Of a stretch of 5,153 nt of DNA, positions 1 through 5,153 are shown piece by piece. Numbering within the stretch: position 1 is the stretch's first letter; every line of letters begins with the position of its first letter. The stretch lies in contig JAFRKM010000014.1 in the NCBI GenBank assembly GCA_017431755.1, forward strand, positions 1-5,153, in the 5' to 3' direction. This stretch comes from Clostridia bacterium. Its GTDB lineage: Bacteria > Bacillota > Clostridia > Oscillospirales > Acutalibacteraceae. The position numbers and the translations under genes are program-made. Under the pieces are notes generated by a model. The model was given only the letters and a program-made list of their open reading frames with translations. It had not been told where the DNA came from and made no database searches.

Positions 1-438
1 AAAATTTCCTCCGTAGTTTTTTCCTACAATTTTTATTTTATTATTTCCCGGAGTGCATTTTATAGATATATCACCTTCGAAGTTTTTGTTTTCTTCTGAT
101 ATTGCTTCTGCTAAAATCTCAACTTCTGAATTTGGTTTTACTAAAACTATTTTCCCTTTACCTTGAGTTGCCGTAATCCGAATATGTAAAACGGTTTCGA
201 TATCTTTGTCTAAATTCGCTTCCAGTATTTCGCGATGGCCATCAAATTTCCCTACTTTGACATTTTTTGGTGGAACACCATTCCAATACATTGTGTTGTA
301 ATGATTATTGTTATTTGCTATTGATTTATTGTCGTTGTAATCATCATACTTCGAGCTGTTGTGATTTAAATTCATGCACCCCGAAAGCATAAGAGGAAAC
401 ATAATAGAAGCCAATATCTTTAAAAATTTATTTTTCAT
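1..438 (-). CDS. Putative lipoprotein of unknown function, 3' end cut by window edge
   Basis: This frame is open from an ATG at 438 to the left edge (146 codons seen, no stop). The N-terminus is a classic lipoprotein signal: basic residues KNKFLK, a hydrophobic stretch (residues 8-18), then the lipobox LSGC with Cys21 as the predicted lipidated residue. The mature protein should therefore be tethered to the outer face of the membrane. Residues 22-50 form an Asn/Asp-rich, probably unstructured linker. Residues 51-146 alternate hydrophobic and polar residues with Gly turns, which suggests a small beta-sandwich-like domain (inference). I do not recognise the family. The start follows the trpS stop by 18 nt, with a purine-rich AAGAAG-like ribosome binding site in the gap and no terminator, so cotranscription with trpS is likely. 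The short N-terminus and the fit of the signal peptide make this start firm. Function is unknown. Confidence 0.8.
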   Translation of the reverse strand, partial: MKNKFLKILASIMFPLMLSGCMNLNHNSSKYDDYNDNKSIANNNNHYNTMYWNGVPPKNVKVGKFDGHREILEANLDKDIETVLHIRITATQGKGKIVLVKPNSEVEILAEAISEENKNFEGDISIKCTPGNNKIKIVGKNYGGNF

Positions 439-456
439 TATTTTTCTTCTTTCTCT

Positions 457-1482
457 TTATTTTTTATTATTTATATTACAAATTTCTTTATATCCTATTT
501 TCATGGCTTTTTTCACTTTAGCCAGTGTTCTCGAAGTTACTTCTTTTGCTTTTTCGGTTCCACCCGCAAGTATTTCGTAAATATTTTCTTTATTTTTGGA
601 AAGCTCTTCCCTTTTTTCGCGTATTGGAGCAAGCATTTCCTGCAAAACTTCGTTTAAATATCTTTTCACTTTAACGTCGCCGAGTCCGCCTTTTTCATAG
701 TGAGCTTTCATTGCGGCTATTTTTTCTTTGTCTTTTCCAAATGCATCTAAATATATAAATACAGGATTGTCTTTTGTGTTTCCAGGATCGTTTATATTAA
801 GATGATTTGGGTCGGTGTACATACTCATTACTTTTTTTTCGATTTGGTCTGCACTGTCAGATAAAAATATTGTATTTCCAAGAGATTTACTCATCTTGTT
901 TTTGCCGTCCGTTCCGACTAAACGGGGAGTTTTAGATAGTATTATTTTTGGTTCAACTAAAGTTTCGCCATAAATAGAATTAAATCTTCTGACAATTTCG
1001 CACGCTTGTTCAATCATAGGTGCTTGATCTTCCCCGGCTGGAACATAGTGTGCACCAAAAGCTGTGATATCAGCAGCTTGGCTTACGGGATACGTTAAAA
1101 AACCCGCTGGAATTCCGCCGCTGAATTTTCTTAATTTAAGTTCGCTTTTTACCGTTGGATTGCGTTCTAAGCGCGCAACTGTAACTAAATTAAGGTAAAA
1201 CACAGTAAGTTCAGCTATTGCCGGAATAAGGGATTGAATAAATATTGTTGTTTTACTTGGATCAATTCCCACGGATAAATAATCCAGTATTAATTCAATG
1301 ACATTATCCCTTACTTTTTGCGGATTTTCAAAGTTATCTGTTAATGCTTGAACGTCAGCTATCATTATGTACTGATTATATTTATCTTGCAATTCTACTC
1401 TGCTTTTCAGCGATCCGATGTAATGTCCTAAATGCAATCTTCCTGTAGGTCTGTCGGCTGTTAATATTATTTTTTTGTCCAT
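457..1482 (-). CDS. trpS: Tryptophanyl-tRNA synthetase (tryptophan--tRNA ligase)
   Basis: This cytoplasmic class Ic aminoacyl-tRNA synthetase charges tRNA-Trp with tryptophan using ATP. It is full length at 341 residues, the usual size for the Bacillota type. The Rossmann-fold start contains TADRPTGRLHLGHYIGS (residues 8-24), with HLGH at 17-20 as the HIGH signature that binds ATP. The tryptophan pocket region YPVSQAADI is at 131-139, followed by the GEDQ motif at 150-153. The KMSKS loop is at 196-200, inside GTDGKNKMSKSLGN. The C-terminal helical part (about 215-330) carries tRNA anticodon recognition in this family. An AGAGGGG ribosome binding site lies 6 nt before the ATG (1489-1495). The predicted leader is only about 30 nt, so no T-box is present. 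A lipoprotein gene follows 18 nt downstream on the same strand. No key motif is missing and the identification is secure. Confidence 0.97.
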   Translation of the reverse strand: MDKKIILTADRPTGRLHLGHYIGSLKSRVELQDKYNQYIMIADVQALTDNFENPQKVRDNVIELILDYLSVGIDPSKTTIFIQSLIPAIAELTVFYLNLVTVARLERNPTVKSELKLRKFSGGIPAGFLTYPVSQAADITAFGAHYVPAGEDQAPMIEQACEIVRRFNSIYGETLVEPKIILSKTPRLVGTDGKNKMSKSLGNTIFLSDSADQIEKKVMSMYTDPNHLNINDPGNTKDNPVFIYLDAFGKDKEKIAAMKAHYEKGGLGDVKVKRYLNEVLQEMLAPIREKREELSKNKENIYEILAGGTEKAKEVTSRTLAKVKKAMKIGYKEICNINNKK

Positions 1483-1516
1483 AGTTATCCCCTCTTTGTT
1501 TTTATGTTTTATATAT

Positions 1517-1550
1517 CCATTGTAATTAAAAAAAATAAATAATTCAATGG
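1517..1550. repeat. Imperfect inverted repeat spanning the trpS promoter
   Basis: The arms are CCATTGTAATT (1517-1527) and AATTCAATGG (1541-1550). They are complementary except for one unpaired base, with 13 nt between them. The repeat covers both the -10 and the -35 of the predicted trpS promoter and lies upstream of the expected start site. If functional, it would act as DNA (an operator) and not as an RNA hairpin. Chance is a real alternative in sequence this AT-rich, but the GC-containing outer CCATTG/CAATGG match is exact. Confidence 0.4.
1519..1547 (-). promoter_or_regulatory. Predicted sigma-A promoter of trpS
   Basis: Read on the minus strand, TTGAAT (1547-1542) and TACAAT (1524-1519) are separated by exactly 17 nt. 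They match the consensus at 4 of 6 and 5 of 6 positions. Transcription would start near 1512, giving trpS a leader of about 30 nt. The spacer is almost pure A/T. The element lies back to back with the thrS promoter, with 18 bp between the two -35 hexamers. Confidence 0.65.
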
Positions 1551-1565
1551 GTTTGTATTTAATGC

Positions 1566-1594
1566 TTGATATTATTTAAAAAATGTTGTACAAT
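1566..1594 (+). promoter_or_regulatory. Predicted sigma-A promoter of thrS
   Basis: TTGATA (1566-1571) and TACAAT (1589-1594) are separated by 17 nt, matching consensus at 5 of 6 positions each. Transcription would start near 1601, just before the first strand of T-box Stem I at 1608. The -10 hexamer is identical to that of the divergent trpS promoter. Confidence 0.7.
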
Positions 1595-1775
1595 TAATAT
1601 ATGTAAAAGCTGAGAAGGAAACAAGTAGCCCTTGCGAAGCATTCAGAGAGAGAAACATTTGCTGTGAGTTTCTTATGTGGATATCGGCGAATACCATTCC
1701 GGAGCTGCAATACTGAATTTTTTTCAGTAAGTATTGCCGCATCCCCAGCGTTAAAGGGAAAATTAAGTTAAAATT

Positions 1776-1810
1776 CAAGGTGGAACCGTGCATATAATAC
1801 TGCACCCTTG
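1776..1810 (+). promoter_or_regulatory. T-box antiterminator
   Basis: Helix A1 is CAAGG (1776-1780) paired with CCTTG (1806-1810). The seven-base bulge TGGAACC (1781-1787) contains the TGGN that pairs with the free tRNA 3' end. Helix A2 is GTGCA (1788-1792) with TGCAC (1801-1805), closing an 8-nt loop. Both helices are perfect. The A at the variable bulge position predicts U at the discriminator base of the cognate tRNA-Thr. Confidence 0.92.
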
Positions 1811-1859
1811 GTAAAAATCATTTTTATACTGTGATTTTTGCTGAAGGTGTAATTTTTTT
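1803..1859 (+). terminator. Rho-independent terminator of the thrS T-box
   Basis: The strand 1803-1820 pairs with 1832-1849: CACC/GGTG at the base and AAAAATCA/TGATTTTT at the top. One base is bulged on each side, and the loop spans 1821-1831. Seven T residues (1853-1859) follow. The 5' strand reuses 1803-1810, the 3' strand of the antiterminator, so the two structures exclude each other. Confidence 0.9.
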
Positions 1860-1876
1860 ATTTTTAAAAATTTATT

Positions 1877-1883
1877 AAAGGAG
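1877..1883 (+). promoter_or_regulatory. Ribosome binding site of thrS
   Basis: AAAGGAG lies 11 nt before the ATG at 1895. It fixes the start of the TGS-less synthetase: the frame is closed upstream by TAA at 1865-1867, so no longer form can be read. Confidence 0.85.
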
Positions 1884-1894
1884 TTGTTTTTATT

Positions 1895-3658
1895 ATGAAG
1901 ATTATTTACAAAAACGGAACTGTTGCAGAATGCCCTGAGGAAAAAGAGCTGGAGGTTTTGCGTCATACAACTGCTCATACCATGGCTCAGGCAATAAAAC
2001 GTTTGTTTCCTGAAGCGGATTTTGGTTATGGTCCGGCAACAGAAAGGGGGTTTTACTACGATGTTGATTTAGGTGAAAAGAAATTAACCGACGAAGACCT
2101 GGAAAAGATAGAAAAAGAGATGTACAAAATTATAAAAGAAAATTTACAAATAAAGCCATTTATACTTCCGCGTGATGAAGCGATAAAATTAATGAAAGAG
2201 CGCGGTGCAAAATACAAATTAGAGCATATTGATGATTTGCCGGAAGACGCAGTTATAAGTTTTTATCAACAAGGTGAATATATCGATATGTGTGTTGGGC
2301 CGCATCTTTGCTATACAAAAGCTATAAAAGCGTTTAAAATAACTGGTCAATCAGGTGCATACTGGAAAAATGACAAAAAAAATAAAATGCTTACAAGAAT
2401 TAACGGTATTGCATTTCGTACTAAAGAGGAACTTACCGATTATCTTAAGCTTTTGGAAGAAGCTGAGCGTCGTGACCATAGAAAACTTGGTAAAGAAATG
2501 GATTTATTTATGTTTTCGGAGGAAGCGCCGGGATTTCCATTTTTCTTGCCAAACGGTATGATAATTAAAAATGCACTTATTGATTATTGGAGAGAGCTTC
2601 ATACACGTGAAAATTATGTTGAGGTTTCTACCCCGCTGATTATGAATCGTCATTTATGGGAAACGAGCGGACATTGGGATCACTATAAAGATAATATGTA
2701 TTCCACTTTAATTGACGAAGACATATATTGCGTAAAACCGATGAATTGTCCGGGTGGTGTTATGATTTATAAAAATAAGCCACATAGTTACCGTGAACTT
2801 CCTATGCGTGTGTGCGAACTTGGTATTGTTCATCGCCATGAATTAAGAGGCGCTTTGCACGGACTTTTTAGAGTTCGCTGTTTTACTCAAGATGACGCCC
2901 ATATATTTATGCGCCGTGAACAAATCACTGATGAAATTATCGGAGTTGTAAATTTAATTAACAAAGTTTATTCTAAATTTGGATTTAAATATTTTGTGGA
3001 GCTTTCTACTCGTCCGGAAGACAGCATGGGTAGCGACAAAGACTGGGAAGATGCTACAAATGGGCTTATATCCGCGCTTGAAAAATTAAATATGCCATAT
3101 AAAGTGAACGAAGGCGACGGAGCGTTTTACGGCCCCAAAATAGACTTTCATTTGGAAGATTCCTTGGGTAGAACGTGGCAATGCGGTACGGTTCAGCTGG
3201 ATTTTCAAATGCCGCTTAACTTTGAGCTTGAGTATATTGATGAAAAAGGCAGCCGTCAGCGCCCAATTATGGTTCACCGTGTGTGTTTTGGCTCAATTGA
3301 ACGCTTTATAGGGATTTTAACAGAGCATTATGCAGGCAAATTTCCGGTTTGGTTATCCCCTATTCAAGCAAAAGTTTTAACTTTGCCCGGAACCGACGAA
3401 GCATTTGCAAAAAAAGTATATAGTGTGCTTACTGAAAATAAAATTAGATGTAAACTTGACGATAGAAATGAAAAAATTGGCTATAAAATAAGAGAAGCAA
3501 GGCAAATTGATAAGGTTCCATACATGATAATCATCGGGCAAAAAGAAATAGAAAACAATATGATTTCTGTGCGTGACCGTGATACTGATAAAACAATTGC
3601 CGTTAGTTTGGATGAATTTTTAATTAAAATAAAAGATCAAATTAAAGGCCGCAAATAA
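1895..3658 (+). CDS. thrS: Threonyl-tRNA synthetase lacking the TGS domain
   Basis: This cytoplasmic class IIa synthetase charges tRNA-Thr with threonine and hydrolyses mischarged Ser-tRNA-Thr. It has 587 residues, about 55 fewer than the E. coli enzyme. The missing part is the N-terminal TGS domain, replaced by a stub of roughly 18 residues. The editing domain is present (about 20-185), with its metal-type cluster H24, H28, C133 and H137 (RHTTAH, MCVGPH). The catalytic domain (about 200-485) has motif 1 near 245-262 and motif 2 at HRHELRGALHGLFRVR (313-328). Motif 3 is at 461-475 (HRVCFGSIERFIGIL). The zinc ligands of the active site are C285 (KPMNCPG), H336 (DDAHIF) and H461. The anticodon-binding domain occupies about 488-587, with NEKIGYKIREA near its middle. 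Expression is controlled by the T-box leader just upstream and ends at the hairpin beginning 25 nt after the stop. All catalytic residues are intact, so I expect a working enzyme. Confidence 0.97.
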   Translation: MKIIYKNGTVAECPEEKELEVLRHTTAHTMAQAIKRLFPEADFGYGPATERGFYYDVDLGEKKLTDEDLEKIEKEMYKIIKENLQIKPFILPRDEAIKLMKERGAKYKLEHIDDLPEDAVISFYQQGEYIDMCVGPHLCYTKAIKAFKITGQSGAYWKNDKKNKMLTRINGIAFRTKEELTDYLKLLEEAERRDHRKLGKEMDLFMFSEEAPGFPFFLPNGMIIKNALIDYWRELHTRENYVEVSTPLIMNRHLWETSGHWDHYKDNMYSTLIDEDIYCVKPMNCPGGVMIYKNKPHSYRELPMRVCELGIVHRHELRGALHGLFRVRCFTQDDAHIFMRREQITDEIIGVVNLINKVYSKFGFKYFVELSTRPEDSMGSDKDWEDATNGLISALEKLNMPYKVNEGDGAFYGPKIDFHLEDSLGRTWQCGTVQLDFQMPLNFELEYIDEKGSRQRPIMVHRVCFGSIERFIGILTEHYAGKFPVWLSPIQAKVLTLPGTDEAFAKKVYSVLTENKIRCKLDDRNEKIGYKIREARQIDKVPYMIIIGQKEIENNMISVRDRDTDKTIAVSLDEFLIKIKDQIKGRK

Positions 3659-3682
3659 TTTATACGCAGCCATTGCCATAAT

Positions 3683-3720
3683 AAAAGAAGCTCGCTGTAG
3701 CACGGGCTTCTTTTTTATTA
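3683..3720. terminator. Rho-independent terminator shared by convergent thrS and the rightmost gene
   Basis: AAAAGAAGC (3683-3691) pairs with GCTTCTTTT (3706-3714). A T-G wobble and two G-C pairs extend the stem to an 8-nt loop (3695-3702). On the plus strand a T-run (3711-3716) follows the stem and ends thrS. On the minus strand the complementary T-rich tract does the same for the gene that stops at 3721, so the element is probably bidirectional. Confidence 0.9.
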
Positions 3721-5153
3721 TTAATTACTTTTCGGGGGATTTGGCATTTGTTTTAAAAGTTCTTCTATTGATGGAGTGGGGGGGTTGAAATTTGGTTTAG
3801 GCGGTCTATTATTATTTTTTGATGGAGGAGGTTTTGGCTTGTAGGCTGGCGGTGGCGGAATTTGTGCTTTTTTCTTTAGTTCTTCTATTTTTTCTTGTAT
3901 TTTTGTTTTTGTATTTGGCATCATATATGATGATTCTTTATTTGCATATTTAGCGATAGCATCACATTGTATACTATCTAAAACAATCTCAAATATAGAT
4001 GAAAAATGATCAAATTGTTCTTTACTCCATGTGCCAGCATTTTGACTGTCGTCTATTAATTTAAAAAAATTAAAAAGGTGTTTCATTTGGGGGGTTTTTA
4101 GAGATGAATAATTGTCATTCATGTATGAAATCTGATTGGCCATAGTTGTGCTTTTCAAAAGATCTTCATTTAATATGCGTTGTAGTTCTTTTCTATATTC
4201 TTCTTCCGGCGGCAATTTGTGTTGTTTTATTTGGTCATCAACCCATTTACGTGGTATATCTTTATTCTTGTCGTATTCATTAGCTATTTCCAAAATTTTT
4301 TTAATTTTTGGGGCATAGATCTTACAAAAGTCAACGTAATTAGTAAATGTGATTAGTTTGGAATCTGTTACATTGGATATATTTTTTTTATTATATTTAG
4401 TAGCTATTTGTCGTGCGGTCGATGTTTCTATACATTTTTCTATCGTATCATAATCATCAAAAGTTTTTTTAATGGCTGATTCTCTATCTGGTTCCCTATT
4501 ATTACTAGGATTATCATAAAATGTTTTTAATGCGTCAATAAATTTATATTTATCTTTGTATTTATTATAATTTTTATTAGCATCTTTACCAAGCAATTCC
4601 TCAAGTTTATATTTTAATATTGCTTTAAAATCAGAAGTGGTAAGGCGGTTTTCATCAGCCATTTCTTTTAGGTGAGATGCATCTTTTCTAGAAAGTGCTT
4701 TTAATTTAGTTTCTCCCATCAAATGCGTGACCTGTTTTTTTACTTTATTTACAAATTTCTTTTTAGTAAGTTCATATTTGGCGTTGAAGATATAAATGCT
4801 AAAATCATATTTTTGAGATTTTTTGCCATTATAAAATTGTTTATAGGTGTCCTTATACAGATCAACAATATTATATTTCCTTTTATCGATTAAGTCGTAC
4901 GTAGTGAGAATATTATAGTATTGTTCATAGGGATTATTACCTAAATTATCAAAGGTATCTTGAACCCTAACATCCATTATTTTTTTTATTATATTTTTGT
5001 CATTTGTACCAAACATATTATTTATCTTTTGTGTTACAAGTAAACAGAAATCAGCCTCAGTGATTTTGTTACTATCAAAAAACTGTTTTAGTGTATCTAT
5101 ATCCATTTTAGCGTATTTTTTAAATTTAGCATCATCTTGAATATACGAAGGGG
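3721..5153 (-). CDS. Uncharacterised Lys/Asn-rich helical protein with two SHOCT-like segments and a proline-rich tail; 5' end beyond window
   Basis: I do not recognise this gene as a whole. The frame is open from the right edge to the TAA at 3721. The first ATG in the window (5104-5106) gives 461 residues, numbered here from it. That ATG has no ribosome binding site, and the frame continues upstream without a stop for 15 more codons, so the real start is probably outside. Residues 5-33 and 145-173 are related (LK..xD.N..T..DF......K.....G) and each resembles a SHOCT domain: two short helices around an 'IT..DF' turn. A more divergent third copy may lie at 344-377. A charged helix (402-415) leads into a tail with 17 prolines in 43 residues (417-459), including IPPPP. 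No transmembrane segment or catalytic motif is visible, and a signal peptide could be off-window. The gene is more AT-rich than thrS, which suggests accessory DNA. A structural, secreted or protein-binding role is possible but unproven. Confidence 0.8.
   Translation of the reverse strand, partial: PSYIQDDAKFKKYAKMDIDTLKQFFDSNKITEADFCLLVTQKINNMFGTNDKNIIKKIMDVRVQDTFDNLGNNPYEQYYNILTTYDLIDKRKYNIVDLYKDTYKQFYNGKKSQKYDFSIYIFNAKYELTKKKFVNKVKKQVTHLMGETKLKALSRKDASHLKEMADENRLTTSDFKAILKYKLEELLGKDANKNYNKYKDKYKFIDALKTFYDNPSNNREPDRESAIKKTFDDYDTIEKCIETSTARQIATKYNKKNISNVTDSKLITFTNYVDFCKIYAPKIKKILEIANEYDKNKDIPRKWVDDQIKQHKLPPEEEYRKELQRILNEDLLKSTTMANQISYMNDNYSSLKTPQMKHLFNFFKLIDDSQNAGTWSKEQFDHFSSIFEIVLDSIQCDAIAKYANKESSYMMPNTKTKIQEKIEELKKKAQIPPPPAYKPKPPPSKNNNRPPKPNFNPPTPSIEELLKQMPNPPKSN

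Larger units (their letters stand above)
1601..1859 (+). ncRNA. T-box riboswitch leader of thrS, threonine (ACC) specifier
   Basis: This is a tRNA-sensing transcription attenuator upstream of thrS. Stem I closes by AGCT (1608-1611) with AGCT (1703-1706) and GGAA (1617-1620) with TTCC (1697-1700). G-A rich bases between them (GAGA/GGAG) fit the kink-turn usually found there. The distal part has the AGAGAG bulge sequence (1645-1650), a GAAAC/GTTTC helix (1652-1656 with 1668-1672) and the conserved GCTGTGA loop (1661-1667). The specifier is ACC at 1693-1695, followed by A, which is a threonine codon. A hairpin at 1707-1737 starts directly after Stem I and is probably Stem III. CGTTA (1749-1753), often conserved in these leaders, sits in the loop of a short CCC/GGG hairpin (1744-1758). 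I see no clear Stem II or IIA/B pseudoknot. The T-box sequence AAGGTGGAACCGTG is at 1777-1790. Uncharged tRNA-Thr should stabilise the antiterminator and raise thrS expression. Confidence 0.95.

Noticed and set aside
1483..1518. Possible T-box or other attenuator for trpS
   Set aside because: The predicted leader is only about 30 nt, with no T-box sequence, hairpin or T-run on the minus strand.
1572..1805. Minus-strand reading frame of 77 codons across the intergenic region
   Set aside because: It is the complement of the thrS promoter and T-box leader, whose structured RNA explains the sequence. I see no credible protein features in it.
1860..1894. Possible upstream extension of thrS encoding a TGS domain
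   Set aside because: The frame is closed by TAA at 1865-1867 and the T-box terminator occupies the sequence directly upstream.
5008..5094. EF-hand or dockerin-like calcium-binding loops (D.N..T..DF) in the rightmost gene
   Set aside because: The loop is two residues too short and lacks the central glycine and regular acidic ligands. A SHOCT-like turn fits better.
1..5153. CRISPR array, insertion sequence, tRNA or rRNA gene
   Set aside because: I found no regularly spaced direct repeats, transposase motifs, terminal inverted repeats of IS type, or tRNA cloverleaf ending in the window.

Overview
The window looks like a piece of chromosome from a low-GC Bacillota, probably a member of the Clostridia. 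The evidence is the strongly AT-rich intergenic DNA, a T-box riboswitch, sigma-A-type promoters and AGGAG-type ribosome binding sites. The tryptophanyl-tRNA synthetase is of the Bacillota type, and the threonyl-tRNA synthetase lacks its TGS domain in a way I associate with Oscillospiraceae-like Clostridia. That taxonomic placement rests on memory of family sequences, not on a search.

Layout, left to right. Positions 1-438 (minus) hold the first 146 residues of a lipoprotein of unknown function, cut by the left edge. It sits 18 nt downstream of trpS (457-1482, minus), so the two probably form one operon. The 412-bp gap at 1483-1894 is all regulation: two back-to-back promoters, one for trpS leftward and one for thrS rightward, then a complete threonine T-box leader. 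In that leader I can read Stem I, an ACC specifier, a Stem III-like hairpin, the T-box sequence, the antiterminator and the competing terminator. Next comes thrS (1895-3658, plus), which keeps its editing, catalytic and anticodon-binding domains. A hairpin with T-tracts on both sides (3683-3714) separates thrS from a convergent gene. That gene (3721 to the right edge, minus) encodes a lysine- and asparagine-rich, mostly helical protein that I cannot assign. It has two related SHOCT-like helical segments and a proline-rich C-terminal tail.

How the parts work together: the two synthetases charge tRNA-Trp and tRNA-Thr for translation. thrS should be switched on when uncharged tRNA-Thr accumulates. 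trpS has only a short leader and shows no T-box, although an inverted repeat overlaps its promoter. The lipoprotein probably rides on trpS transcription with no obvious functional link. The rightmost gene looks like accessory DNA: more AT-rich than its neighbours, low in complexity and without recognisable catalytic motifs. It is the most unusual item here. I do not see a clear new multi-gene system in this window.
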